64,000 nt of DNA. Origin: Pteria penguin (taxonomy: Eukaryota > Mollusca > Bivalvia > Pterioida > Pteriidae). The stretch spans positions 52,690,167 through 52,754,166 of the forward strand of contig CM068586.1 in the NCBI GenBank assembly GCA_035048485.1, given 5' to 3'. The translations under genes and the position numbers were made by a program. The notes under the pieces were generated by a model. That model was not told the DNA's origin, did not search any database, and saw only the letters and a program-made list of their open reading frames with translations. Each line of letters opens with the position of its first letter. Position 1 is the first letter of the stretch. Positions 11,523 to 23,960 of this stretch are shown here, piece by piece.

Positions 11523-13745
11523 AGGCCCAAACTCTTTCCTTAAAAACACATGAGATACACTTTTTAGATACTTATAAGTAATTTATTTGTATCAAAATAT
11601 ACCAAAGAATAAATAAGTTACAACGTACGCTTCATAGTTAACAACCTCGGAAAACTTCATTGGTTTATCTCAAGTACTATAAAAGATAAGAGGATTTGAA
11701 AATGGACAATATCGCATTTTCACACCATTTGCCAGCAAATGAAAATGCACGACCTCGCAATTTCATAAGTGTATAACTTAATCAGTTATGCATAAAATTT
11801 GTGATTTATTTATATTAATCTACTCTATGCACTACAGGTATTACGAAATAAGATAAAAACATTGATTATAAGTTTTATTATCTCAAATATATACTTTTAA
11901 ATTAGACGAAGAATGTTTTTTGTCCAAATGTCCAAGGTCATTTTTCTGAAAACATATAAAAGGATTCATATTAATGTAAAAACTTATTAAAATGGTAACT
12001 TATAAGGATATTTGAAGTAATTTTGTTTGCATGACGAGAAATAAGCTCTGTATAAGCAAAAAACCTTTTTACCTAAATCAGGGGCGGATAACTCTTTAAA
12101 AAATGTGAAAAATATCACATTCCTTTTAATTTATCACAGTATATCTTAATTTTTTATATTAATCTACTATATGTATTATATTCATTATTAAAAAAAAAAA
12201 ACTTTGATCACAGGTGTTATAACCTCAAATATAAACTTTTCATAAATACAAAATGTCGTAAAGTTTGGTTGATTTCAATTCCTGTTCTTTATATATCCTT
12301 CATGATAATCCTTCACAATGTCTTATAAACAGGAAACCTGATAATTAGTCCTTGTCCTTCATTATTATAGATACCCAGTTTATTAAGATCGCTAATTAAT
12401 ATCTTGTTAGCTGTTAAAAGGTACGAAGTGAAAGTTGATATTTGCTGGGTCAAACAGCCGGTTGAGGTGATATTACGTAATAATTTAGCCGCACAGGTGA
12501 TAGGGGATCGCTCTAGACGACATTACCCTGATATACCCTCGATATATTGAAAATGTTGCAACATGTTGATAGTCAACTATTAAAGATATTATAGAATTCG
12601 TCCTGGGACTGACCATCTGATTGCACATGTGACATGACGCTGGTGTTTTCATGCGAGCTGTACTGAAAACACACGTTTTCGAGTGTCAAGTACAGGTATA
12701 TCGGGGAAATATTAAAATTAGAATTATATTCTATAAAGTCTTCAATACATAGTTCTTTAAATAAAAATTATGTGTTAAAAGCCTTTATTTATGTCATGAA
12801 TTTCACGTGACTGGCGTTTCGTAATACCTTAACATAACTTGTTCTCCCACTGTAATATATACACTGGCGGATTTACAGGGGTCGCTCCAAGCCCCCCCCC
12901 CCTTTTTTTTTGGCCACAAGTATTAGTAAATCTTCAGATTTCGCACCTCAATTGCAGCATTTATTTTTGGCTTATATATTGGACTTTCACATGTGCCCCT
13001 CCCCCCCCCCCCTTCCCCAATTTCGGAAATTCTGGATTCGCCACTGATAGAAATACCAAAATTAATTAAAGAGGATTAAAACCAAATAATTTCAATCAAA
13101 ATAGGCTCAGAGTCTTGTCTTTTTGATTAAAAAAAAATGTATTCCTTTGAATAGCTTATCCCCCCCTCCTTTCCTCCCCCCTCACCTTCCTTTCTTAAAG
13201 TTATCTAGACTTATCTGCAATTAAAATGTGAAAACTAAGTGATGAAATGATGATTTATTTTATCGCACAATATATGTCTCGGTATTTATTACATTGAAAT
13301 GTGTATTTCTGTACATAATTATATACGTGGTCGTCGCCGAGCTAAAGGAAACTCGTGTAAAATCGTACAGTGTTAATACAAGAACTACAAAATTAAACTA
13401 TAGGAAATCGTAAAATTTATAATTAATGTAATACCAATAATTATCAAATCGAATGTAAACATCGTTCATGGTTAGTATTAACCCACGCGCCCACGCCGTG
13501 CTTAAAATCTGTGTACAATGTATCATGAATAATAAAATGAAACTTGTAAGAAATAAAACTTTGTAAATAATAGCTACGGGATAATTTTTTCACAAATAGG
13601 ATAATCATAATTACTTTTATACACATTGTTTTGTTTATGTGTTCTCTTATTTGAGAACTTTATAATGCACGATCGTTTACTATGTATGTCGATGTAATCT
13701 AGTGACTCGTGAAAACAATATGGTGGACCGTTGTTTTGGCAAAGA
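11523..13745 (-). repeat. Right arm of the large inverted duplication
   Basis: Diverged reverse complement of 7255-8757. It is about 0.7 kb longer, mainly because the stretch with TATTAATCTACT, a CAGGT(A/G)TTA word and TCAAATAT..ACTTTT occurs twice (about 11.81-11.90 and 12.15-12.24 kb) but once in the left arm. Confidence 0.8.
12862..13048. mobile_element. MITE-like element in the right arm
   Basis: Begins CACTGGCGGATTTACAGGGG and ends TTCTGGATTCGCCACTG, imperfect terminal inverted repeats. The interior is C-tract rich. Counterpart of 7694-7876. No transposase and no certain target duplication. Confidence 0.6.
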
Positions 13746-14185
13746 GAATATTTGTGTTTGGATGATTTGTAGTCATTTCCGGTAGAAATAAAATAAAAAC
13801 TGATAACTATATATTTAAAAAACTTATGTGTGCCCGCGTTGCCCATCGTTTTCGTTTCGGCGATCAGCTGTTTACAGGTAATGGATATATTTACCTGAAA
13901 ACCTCACTTCACTGCATTTGATACAACCGCGACCCCGAACAACGCCAGCGAACTTATCGCTTTTATGCTAATTGATTCTAAGCGCGCCGTCAATTACAAG
14001 GCAAAATAAACATCTCGCTGTACCGCCGCGGATTCGTTAGATATTTTGATGATTTTAGCTATTTTCAAATTGCCGTGCTTTCTTTATTTCTACTCCAAAT
14101 GAGATGAAATTTTAGAAACAAGAAGGAAACAAAATGAATATTCTAATGATATTATTTTGATTGACATGTTACAATATTTCTCGAT
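13746..14185. other. Intergenic, nothing recognised
   Basis: Starts at the outer edge of the inverted duplication. No exon or repeat was recognised. Confidence 0.5.
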
Positions 14186-14189
14186 AAAT

Positions 14190-14600
14190 TATTGATGTGA
14201 AAATTGCAAACAACGCATTTTGATGAATTTAAACTTAGTCATTTGCGATGGGCCTCACTAGAACTGTTACTTTTTAACAATATGTATCCAATGGCAATTC
14301 TCCTCCTAATTGATATGGAAATCTTGTGTACAAACTTAGGAGGGAGAAGGGTTTCTATTTCTTTCGTCGGTGAAACTATTAGTGAAACGCTTTCGTAATC
14401 CACAAAATGATCGATAGTTCATCAAAAAGGCCCTTCTGCAACCTTATACAGATTTTACCTTAAGCGTTGCATTCTGACTTACAGGGCAGTGTAAACTACA
14501 TAACGGGTCTTGTCGAAACCCTTTTTTAGAGGAGACAGGCAATACGCAGTATAAAGATTGCAAGGGATGGGTCAAATTTCAGGACATATTATCGAATCAA
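14190..14600 (+). mobile_element. RT family B, decayed C-terminal fragment
   Basis: One frame reads YGNLVYKLRREKG (about 14310-14350), matching the family B C terminus at 6.37 kb and 23.08 kb. About 14455-14560 matches the start of the 3' UTR (GCGTTGCATTCTGACT..CAGGGCAGTG). Heavily mutated. Confidence 0.6.
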
Positions 14601-15035
14601 AAGGTTTTCGATCTAAGAAAAGTGAAGGCCATTTTGGAAATGAAACAAAAGTGTCCTACGTAAAAAAAAACTTCCTGTGAATGTTCAATCAACTCAGTGA
14701 GTTCTCGGAAAATCTGGCAATGACGATAAAACCGACTCGTGAATTTCTGGTAAAAAAATCAGTGGAAAGTGAAATGCCTTAGAAAGAATAAAGGACACCT
14801 TAATGAATCTCTATTATTAGCGGACTACAGTGCAAACCCTGAAACGATTATATTTGCTTATGCATCGCCATATGGACTAGGGTTAGGGTCGTTTTAAAAC
14901 AAGGATGTGAAATTGGGAAAATCCCTTCACGTCACAATCTTTAAGGAATGTAGAATTTCGCGTGGATTTAAGTAAAGGGCTTAGCTTCATCGTGAGAGTG
15001 CGAAAATTTAGCGATTTTGATTGGCTGATCTCAAA
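14601..15035. other. Intergenic, nothing recognised
   Basis: No coding exon or paired repeat seen. Confidence 0.5.
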
Positions 15036-15330
15036 AACGAAAGAAAAGAGGATTCTACCATTAAACGGACTAAATACGGAATTATTTTTTCAAAAGTAAT
15101 TTATTGATATCTTTACCTATTCAATAAATCTATACATGCAGTGGACTTTCTCAATGATATATGCATTTATTGAAGTGAATTTAATTAGAATCTTCATATC
15201 TGTCTCTTATTATTATTCCAGGTTGGCTAATCTCCAGGATTTTTTATGAAAATATCGAAAGCTCTGGCTAGAGTCTTTTGAATTCATAGTTTACAATTCT
15301 ATGCAGAGGCACGTACCCAGAAAGATGAAA
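15036..15330 (+). repeat. Interspersed repeat F, copy 1
   Basis: About 290 bp closely matching 23130-23430 in the same orientation, from GGATTCTACCATTAAACGGA through TAATTAGAATCTTCATAT and AAAGCTCTGGCT to the CCAAAAAGATG-like end. Both copies lie downstream of family B relics, so it may be a further 3' part of that element or a repeat that inserts beside it. Confidence 0.75.
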
Positions 15331-16125
15331 ATATGCACACAAAAAAAAAATGCGCTTGTAACTACTGCCCTTCTTTGCCGCTAAGTTTTATTCTTTATTC
15401 ACACGTTTTGCCCTTGAAGCATATCTGCTGCATGCTATTTGTTATAGTACATTTCAGTTATCTGCGTTTCGGTAGTGTTTTTCTCCAGTTTCTTTTCTAC
15501 ATTTTCCAACGTGGAATCTTTTCGGATGGTAATGTCGGCAATGTTGTCCTCAGTTTTCGATAATTTGGGAGGACTAAGCCGACTGCTTGGTATGTCGTAA
15601 CGCAATGTAAGAACCTTCGACTATTTAGAATAGGGAGTGACCCATAGAAATGCTTTACATCTTGTTTTTTATCGCAAGGAGAGGGACATGATGTTAATAA
15701 TCAACCTATAAAAATGCGGACGCAGGAGGATGAATAACCGCTAAGGTCAAGCCGAAATCCGAAACAACCAAAACGAAACAAATTTGATGACTTGATAAAT
15801 CAAGACAATGAAAAAATAAGTAAACAAAATCATCAACCGAATAAGGAAGTCAAGATGACGGACAATGATATCCGAGATTTGTGCACAAGATCTTTGTATC
15901 GTCCGTAAAATTTCCGGAATGTTGAATTACAACGTTTGATTTCGTATCTTTGTTATACAGGTGATTGAGAGATGTTACTAAATGTTTCTAATAACGTTTG
16001 AATGACATATCGCGTATTTTTGTATCATTTAATCTAATATTTAATTTAGTTTCCTTGACTGAATAGAATAAATTAAAGAAAAGGCATCTTAAAATTTAAA
16101 AGGCAAAGCTTCTAAAATCATTGCG
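15331..16125. other. Intergenic, nothing recognised
   Basis: The short plus frame near 15333-15563 has no signal I recognise. No paired repeats. Confidence 0.45.

Positions 16126-16192
<67 letters not shown>
16126..16192. repeat. (TG)n microsatellite
   Basis: About 33 uninterrupted TG units. Confidence 0.95.
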
Positions 16193-16197
<5 letters not shown>

Positions 16198-16469
16198 GGC
16201 CTCAAACATTGATTAACACATAAAAACTCAGACATATATCAAATAATATTGAAAATCCAAAAAACTGCATTTTGTCATAGACCTGTCCAAAAAATCATTG
16301 AAATATATATATTATTTATGATATACATTGGCAAATAAATGCATCAATACCTCTTCTTATGAAGAAGATCACGACAAAAGTCACAAAGGTGGATAAAGAA
16401 AAGTCTAACCTTTTTTTTCAATTGCTGATATGACTTATTGAGTGTACCAAATTATCTATCGATCGATCA

Positions 16470-16708
<239 letters not shown>

Positions 16709-16729
16709 AGAAGATGGCACATAAATGAC

Positions 16730-17685
16730 AGGAAAACTAAAACAATGTAAAGGAATCCTGCATCCTGCTTACTTCATCCCTGAAACCCTTTTAATGAGTA
16801 CTGAATTATTATTGAATTATTTTTGTGGCATACAAATGGTATGTATGCCACCTTTTATCCTAGAAAAATAAAAAAAAAAGTCATAGAAATTATTTTTAGA
16901 TTCAATGTGTTTACAATTAAACTTTTATTGATAACATCAGTTGAAAAACGATACCAATGCATTTTTCAAAAATGTTTTCTAGGAGAAGAGTTCAAGACAT
17001 TTCCTGACAATAAGCAAATATTACAAGGAGAGGTAAAACAGTCGAAACTTCTTTTTTATAAATTATATTTCAAAGAAAGGTATCCTGTTTGGTCTATTTC
17101 GCCCGCAATGCATTCATCCCTAGATAGATCTGACAGCAAATCAACAACCCATGTAGGTGGTCTTAAGCACTTCATCTATACTAGGTGTGCCTTTCAGTTA
17201 CTTTCGTGTCTTGCTTTTATTTATTGTGTTTTGACGGTGAGTTGGAAAATGCACATGTAAACCTCGTAACCTCATAAATGTAATGACTGCTGATCGCCAG
17301 ATTAACAACTATTTCATTAACAAATGTTTTGATAATGTCTTGTACATTTTATTAAATTTGTTATCAGACTTTTCGGATTTTGTTTTTCATACAGTAAAGT
17401 CCTATCCCTTTTAGGTTTTTCATGATCTCTTAATTAAATAGGATTAATTTTAAAAGAAATAAGATACCAGGCAAATACTAACATGTTATTCAAGCAAGGG
17501 TTTGATAGCTTTTGGTATTTTATATCTAGTTGCCTTTTAAGATTATACATTGTATTGTCAATTTAATTTAAGTTCAAATAAGAAAACATAAAATAATATA
17601 CATTTTGTATTGTTGCTGACCACAGAATGTACATGGTATTGTCCTCGACGTTTTTACGTTATTGTAACTTTGATCAAATTCTTAC
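16730..17685. other. Intergenic, no supported gene
   Basis: A 145-codon plus frame (16823-17260) and a 40-codon minus frame overlap here. Neither shows a recognisable domain, so I do not call a gene. Confidence 0.35.
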
Positions 17686-17906
17686 TTTTTTTGTGTGTAC
17701 TTTCCATTATTCGGCTTGGCGTTCTTTTTGTAGCTGTATTTTCTACGGCTGGCAATGACTGCGTTGGTACCTCAAACATCTCCATTCCCTTATTTATGCT
17801 TGTGAAAGATATCTTATCATGAATTGGAAAAGTGATGACAGTCCATATCAGTGAAATCAACACAACTGTTCTTATAAGTTCTGCAATCATGATGCCGTTT
17901 CTGTTC
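17686..17906 (-). other. Candidate exon with signal/anchor peptide (weak)
   Basis: On the minus strand a 3' splice-like CCTTTTTTAG ends at 17907 and an ATG follows at 17890. An open frame begins MIAELIRTVVLISLIWTVI, a hydrophobic stretch of signal-anchor type, then a Ser/Thr/Lys-rich stalk, and reaches a GTAAGA donor-like site at 17685. This is how the first coding exon of a type II Golgi enzyme can look. No downstream exon was recognised, so it may be chance. Confidence 0.25.
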
Positions 17907-18540
17907 CTAAAAAAGGATGCACTATTGAACAACAGAGATACATTTCAATATTAATCTACATTTCTGTACGTTTGGTACTGAAACTTTTCAAAATTCGTTA
18001 CTTTATCCACATATCTATGTCTCGTATTGAACCGCCGTACAATTCTATTTGCTATAATATAGAATTTACAAAAACACGATAAGGAACCTGTCCGAGCACT
18101 CCGTAGGCAACAGGGTTGTTGTATTTCTCTTCTGTAGATGCTAGTCAAGACCCCTAAAACTACGTACGGTTCTTAGCGCATCTTATAGTAAAGGAAATAT
18201 AATCCTTTATCTTTGTTATATTTGTGCCAGACACGTTTCCTCGCGTAAAGGTCATTGAACATCTTACAGCTGCCTGCTTGTCAAGCTTATATTGTCGTTT
18301 TTGGATAGAACGTTTGGACCATCTGGTTGAAATGGTCATTCTAAATTTAAATAACAATATGGCTATATGTCTTACACGCGTTTTCTTTTATCCCATATTA
18401 CTAAATACTTCTATAATAAATACCCATACCAGATCTTTTCACCATCAAGGCGCCTGAGTTTACTCAAAAAAGGGAGAGAATCATGTGCTCAGAGGGATTA
18501 AGCATTTCCTACTTGATAGAAACACCCGTAAAACTTTTAG

Positions 18541-18665
18541 GCGCAGTATTATATAGTAGTTTTTCCCCCTAACCATTTTCCCCCGGGAAATTGCTATATA
18601 GTAATCTTTTTCCCGGGGCAAATCTGGCTATTTAGCCAATTGCCCCTCCTCCTATAGCCATTTTT
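18541..18665. repeat. Short degenerate repeat around CCCGGG
   Basis: Words TATAGTA(G/A)T followed by TTTTTCCC, CCCCGGGAAA and TTTTTCCCGGGG recur within about 120 bp, and TATAGCCA/TTTAGCCA twice. GC-rich patches in AT-rich DNA; function unknown. Confidence 0.45.
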
Positions 18666-18944
18666 ATAACAGCAGTATCTCAACCTTCGATGGGGAAATA
18701 TATCCATTGAATTTATCGATATCTTATTTTCATAAATAGAATTGTCTTCAGTTTAAATCTCTGTTCCAAATACAGATGTGTATATTTGGATTAGAGATAA
18801 ATCTACTACAATTTCTTCAGAGAAATCTTTATATATACAAAAAAAGAAAAAGAAAAACAAGTTCATTTTCATGCACCCGGAATGAAATTTGCGGGCGTTT
18901 AGTTTTCGACCAGTTTGTGAATTTTAAACTTTGGCTACATGTTT

Positions 18945-19160
18945 TTGTACCAAAAGGGGTAAGGGTTTGGAACTTCACATAAAGATTCCTTGTGATAAGA
19001 TCCTTAATTTGGGACCATGACTTTTTACCTAATGGCTTTGGCCTTGGAGTGTGACCTACTCTTCAAAACGTTAACGTTGATACTATTTTCTACACCAAAG
19101 AGGGTAGGACTTTGAAACTTGGCATAAAGATTCTTTGTGATGAAACCTTTCATACTTTGT
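18945..19160 (+). repeat. Interspersed repeat K, two diverged units
   Basis: Two related units about 150 bp apart, each with GG(G/A)(T/C)TT(G/T)(G/A)AACTT..CATAAAGATTC(C/T)TTGTGAT. This is typical of low-complexity, protein-free interspersed repeats in mollusc DNA. Confidence 0.5.
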
Positions 19161-19307
19161 GCAAGGGACAAAGAGACCACATTGTGTTCATGATCTACAC
19201 CATCTGCGACTAGGAGAGCCTCGTCGTAAACTGCAAATCGATAGTACCTGGGTGAAATTCCCTTCTATTATTCTCATGTTCATCATATATATATACGTAC
19301 TATATAT

Positions 19308-19481
19308 AGGGGGCAGGCTTGGTGTAGTGGTTAAGCGCTTGGCTTGCGGCGCCGACGATCCGGGTTCGATTCCCGGGTTGCGCCACTATGTTTAAGAGGT
19401 TGGTAACCTCCTGCTTCCATGTCGCGGTATAACTGAAATATTGTTGAAAGCGACGTAAAACACCAATCAACCAACCAACCA
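19308..19481 (+). mobile_element. SINE B, full length with target duplication
   Basis: The 174-bp element has a tRNA-like head with A box TGGTGTAGTGG and B box GGTTCGATTCC, and a tail ending GCGACGTAAAACACCAATCA plus CCAA repeats. A 13-bp duplication, ACGTACTATATAT, lies at 19295-19307 and 19482-19494. It is the near-identical sister of 31424-31598. Confidence 0.92.
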
Positions 19482-19494
19482 ACGTACTATATAT

Positions 19495-20040
19495 GTATAT
19501 ATATGTATTTGTTTGCCCTAATTAAAATTCTACTGAAAGTATGTGTGCTGACACTAATCTTATTGAAAACAGGAAAGTTATCAATCTCAAGGCAAAATGC
19601 TAATTTTGATGATGGAGTAAAAGTTATTCTTTAAAGGAAAAAGCGTGGTTAAATAAAAAGGGTAATGACATTATGGGCCAATTTAGGTAAGATACCAAAA
19701 CAAGACCCCTTTACATAATATAAATAATTGCCTGATCTTGGGTTGGTATTGTTAATTCTTATTTGTTTTTTTACTCCCAAAACCTGAAAATAAAGAAATA
19801 CCGAGAGATTTCTTGAATATATTGTACATATATATATCTTATATATTTTATTTTTTTTATTTTTTCCCCTCTTTTATTTTATTTTATTTCTGTCGTTTTA
19901 CTATTATTAGACAATGATCGACTTTGTCTTGTCGTATAAGCACAATGCACCTTCTTGAACTAACACAATGCGAGGCGCTGCCCTACATTGGTTCATTTTT
20001 GGTCATTTTGTTTCTAATACTGCTCTTCAAACATTTATAT
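19495..20040. other. Intergenic, AT-rich, nothing recognised
   Basis: No exon; short T-rich and TA-rich runs near 19.83-19.90 kb. Confidence 0.5.
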
Positions 20041-20890
20041 AATATGATTTATATAATAATTCCAACCATTCGGCCACGAGCATCGACATAAGTTGTCGAA
20101 ATGCGCATCTAGTGCACACATTTAGAAGTATTTATGTTTTATATTTATTATAACCACTAGACCGGTGTCACTGCTGGTGGACTGCTACTGCCCGAGGGCA
20201 TCATACAGTTAGGTGCAGTCCTAACCTTACATAAAGTGCACTTCGAGTTAACTTTATGACTGCTTTTCAAGTTTACTTGGCGACAACAGAGTAAACTTGG
20301 AATCAAGTTTAAAAGTAAACTTGATTCCAAGTTTAGTACTAAACTTGATTCCAAGTTTACTCCAAGTGCACTTCAAGTTTAGTTTACTTTCTATTTACAT
20401 GTACATTTACTATATTTTTCTATTAAAACAATTTTTTTATATATAAAATATGCAATTGTACATAATAACACAATTATTTCTATTCTGTTATACGAAAATG
20501 GGTAACTGTAATATACAAACGTAGAAAGTAAACTTGGTGTCACGTGATGGTGAAATTGAAAGCGGAATTACTTTAAAGTAAACTTGATATCAAGTGCACT
20601 TGACTAAACTTTATGACTGGTTTTCAGGAAGAAAAACTAAACTTGAAGTGCACTTGAATGTAAGGCTAGGACTGCACCTAACTGTAAGTCTGGTTTTCAG
20701 TGCTATTGTACTGACGGTCAGTGCTTTTGTACTTAGTTTAGATATATACTTAAAATCTTCCGTCATGAAATTATGCAAATCACTCTAAAACTAAGGAGCA
20801 TCTCCCTCATGCATAGCTCTGTCCTTGGATTGATTCTTTGGTTTACTTATTTTTTGTCATTTTGGTTTTAATACTGCTTTTCAAATAGGT
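20041..20890 (+). repeat. Interspersed repeat D, interrupted copy
   Basis: About 20041-20205 and 20685-20890 together match the uninterrupted copy at 57.9-58.27 kb. Landmarks are ATTCGGCCACGAGCATC, CGAAATGCGCAT, GCCCGAGGGCATCA, TGGTTTTCAGTGCT and AGCTCTGTCCTT. The gap is the inserted element at 20206-20684. Confidence 0.75.
20206..20684. mobile_element. 479-bp inverted-repeat element with TA duplication
   Basis: Starts CAGTTAGGTGCAGTCCTA and ends TAGGACTGCACCTAACTG. The terminal inverted repeats extend imperfectly for about 100 bp. TA dinucleotides flank it (20204-20205 and 20685-20686), and the empty site CATCA-TA-AGTCT is present near 57984. The interior repeats AAGTTTAC/GTAAACTT many times, giving nested palindromes. 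No transposase. The TA target fits Tc1/mariner-like mobilisation, which is inference. Confidence 0.88.
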
Positions 20891-22480
20891 ATATATGTTT
20901 TCTATTTATTAATATTGTCTGTTCCATAATCTACATTGATTAAGCTTCTCAAATGGTGTCAAATAATCCAGAATAAAACTACTGATGTCGTTTTTCACCT
21001 GCATTTGGCGCGACATAACGGATTTTAAATGATAAGCTTCATTAACGCCAGCGCAGTGTGAATATTAATGAATTCCCCTCAAAGGACCCTTAAATTTCTG
21101 TGGTTACCGGTAAGCGCAGTTATTCATACGGACAGGCCATACTATACAATTAATTTCTCCCTTTGATGTCAATATGGCGAATTGATGATCCGTATGGCCG
21201 GGGTCAGATCAGACCACTGAGAATGCAAGGTCGAGGGTCATCAATTTGTCATATTGACCTAATAGGGTGTAATTAATTGTTTTATTATACCGAAATTTCA
21301 CGCCTGGCATTGCTGACGTAAAGAAACAAGTTATCACAGCAGCAATAGTTCATTTCATAGTTATAGATGAATTGTATTTAAAATCTGTATATATACATGT
21401 ATTCACAAAGACACTTGAGTCTAAGTCTAACACGTGAGACTTGGTTTGTTATCAACTCATCCGAATCCTAGAATCTTAATAGAGGTATAATAAAAATGAC
21501 TAATGACTCAAAATACATGAGCATTTCTGTTTAAATGACAAATGCAAGTTACAAAGATGTATACTCTAGATTTTCATTATATATTATTTATCGTTTAAAC
21601 TTTGTTGTTTCCCTTGCTTTCTAAATGGAAAATTCTCTGTATTCGATATAACCTTGTTTATGGTAATTTGTGCATGCGCCTGTGGGCATGACTTACCGTA
21701 TATGAACAATTAAATGTGCGCAGTTTTAATTCCTTTTTTATCCGTTAATTGCGCTATTTTGGGAGGGATTGAATTTAAAATTAAAGTATTTACGGGTTCT
21801 TCAGAACGTTTGCTACCCAAGAAAAATAAAGATTTCTTTGTAAATATTATCGATCGGAGAAGGACACAGGCTCTTTAACCTAACAAGAGATATTTGTAAA
21901 ATACCTATGTCCCCTTCCCGGACTAAGTCTTAAGCAGCAGTGACATTAATAGGGATCATCTATTCATTCACTGGTGAATTATTCAGATTATACTGAGTCG
22001 CTTACAATAGTAAATAATAAATCTGTTTCTAAAGTTTGGTACACACTTCGTTATCACATTGTTTATCAAAAGACGTTTTCTTATCTCTTACTGAACTACA
22101 AGTCTATTCAGTAATTCTCAAGATCAAAACAGTGCAAATCAAAAGTGTTAAGATTTGTAGAGCAAACATACCACTATACTGATCTAAATGTAACATCCAA
22201 CTTGACGAATAAATGTCAACCAGCAGCAGTATCTACCAATTCGTTAGAATATGTATATGAACACATATACATGTACGTGTATCACTTAAAAGATTATATT
22301 TCGAGTCAGAACAGAAGCCCTGAAAATACATCTTTTTTAATTCAGGAATTATTTAGAAAAATACTGCCTATTACGAAATAAAACACTTTACCCTATGATT
22401 TACTTCTTCAAAATAAATGGTGATGTCACTAGATTACCCTGAAATATCTTCACAATGTCAAGGATTGTTATGGCCAACCG
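20891..22480. other. Intergenic, one small palindrome only
   Basis: Apart from the inverted repeat at 21146-21280 I see no exon or known repeat. A 78-codon plus frame at 22145-22381 has no recognisable domain. Confidence 0.45.
21146..21280. repeat. 135-bp inverted-repeat (MITE-like) element
   Basis: Arms of about 43 bp run from ACAATTAATT to ATTGATGA and pair with TCATCAATTT to AATTAATTGT. The core contains GTCAATATGGCG and its diverged complement. No clear target duplication. Confidence 0.65.
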
Positions 22481-22484
22481 ACTA

Positions 22485-22620
22485 CCCAAAAATGCTACTC
22501 ACACAAGGTTATGACATCGAATACATGATATCGCGACTGACGAAGTTCTATAGACGATATAAAGACAACGTTGGATAGTATGAGGTTCCCCTTTCCAGAT
22601 TTGTGTACATGTATATTCTC
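22485..22620 (+). mobile_element. Penelope-like (family A) thumb-end fragment
   Basis: The plus frame reads LLTQGYDIEYMISRLTKFYR and, after a stop, YEVPLS. It matches the C-terminal end of family A also seen near 42.85 and 51.75 kb. It stops abruptly where family B sequence begins. Confidence 0.6.
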
Positions 22621-22654
22621 AAACACGACCATACATAGTGACGTCTTTTTGTCG

Positions 22655-23120
22655 ATCTGACAAATTATCTTTACAGAAACTAATATTTGTGATACAGAAA
22701 CACCTTTCTTAGACATTAACATAAAGATAATTAACAAGAAAATTCAGACTTGTATGACCTATAAAAGTGATGATCTTGGATTCCCTATCGTAAATTTCCC
22801 TAATTTGAAATGACACGTCTCTAGACTCCCATCATATGGCATCTGTATATCTCAGTTGGATTGATATGATAGGACTGCACTGATGTTTTGGACTTTCATA
22901 CCAAAAATTTACAATTTACTTTGAAACTTTCATTCAAGGTTAAAGATATCACAAACTTAGAAAAGCCATTTGGTTAATTCTATAGATCGGATTCAGAGCT
23001 TTTATTTAAATTCGGTGATACCACTTTTCAACAATATGTATTCATTGGAATTTCCCATCCCAACTTCTACGGTGATCTTGTATACAAACTTAGGAAGGTC
23101 TAAGGTTCTGGCATCTCTAT
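22655..23120 (+). mobile_element. RT family B, thumb to C terminus
   Basis: With two or three stops or shifts the frame reads IIFTETNICDTETPFLDINI, FPIVNFPNL, RLPSYGICISQL, RYHKLRKA, ELLFKFGDTTFQQYV and FYGDLVYKLRK. It is the best reference in the window for this part of family B. The 5' RT is missing and it directly follows a family A piece. Confidence 0.75.
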
Positions 23121-23129
23121 TTCGTCGAA

Positions 23130-23430
23130 AACGAAAGAAAAGAGGATTCTACCATTAAACGGACTAAATAAGGAATTATTTTGTTCAAAAGTAATTTATT
23201 AATATTTTTACATATTAAAAAAAATTCTATACATGCATTGGAATTCCTCAATGATCTATGCATTTTATGATGTGAATTTAATTAGAATCTTCATATTTGT
23301 CTCTCATTTTTTCCAGGTTGACTGAGCTCCATGATTTTAATGACAATATGGAAAGCTCTGGCTGCAGTCTTTTGAATTCATAGTTACAATTCTATGCCAA
23401 GGCGCGTATCCAAAAAGATGAAAAATATGT
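23130..23430 (+). repeat. Interspersed repeat F, copy 2
   Basis: Same orientation and closely similar to 15036-15330, sharing GGATTCTACCATTAAACGGA and the following 280 bp. Confidence 0.75.
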
Positions 23431-23955
23431 AAAATCTGCGTTTGTATGTATTCTGACATCTTTTAACAAATACTTTAAATCACCTCCATTCTCTTAACCA
23501 GTTAATTCAATGCCATAAGGCCTCAATGATTTCTAACCATGTTTTCCACGGATAGTGAAATGAACAGAGAAAGATTTAATGAAACCAAATACGATACGGC
23601 CTTCCGGATACAGATTTTCAGTTTAGGTTTTTGAGCTGCAAGTTCGCAATATATCCACATATAAGTCGTGGCGGACAAGAGGAATTGTGAATTGATAAAA
23701 AAAAACCCGCATGTGTAGTGAAAATATGATATGATGTTACTGGAAACGAATACGAAGAGATGTCGTATGATGAGTCAAATAAACACATCATGGAAAAGGT
23801 AATATGAAAATATTAAAAACAAACCGAGAAATTATGCAATACGCCTGGAGTACTGCTCTTTGAAATCATTCGAAGTATATACATCAAAATTGCATCTTGA
23901 ATACAAAAAGCTTTTTGTAAATGCTTAATCTACGTTTGTCTGACAGAGAAGATCT
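23431..23955. other. Intergenic, nothing recognised
   Basis: No exon or repeat seen before the satellite array. Confidence 0.5.
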
Positions 23956-23960
23956 CATTT

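Noticed and set aside
16823..17260. 145-codon plus-strand frame
   Set aside because: Longest non-repeat frame in its region, but no recognisable domain, no clear splice sites or promoter, and a competing minus-strand frame; chance cannot be excluded.
22145..22381. 78-codon plus-strand frame
   Set aside because: No domain, no splice context and composition like the surrounding DNA.
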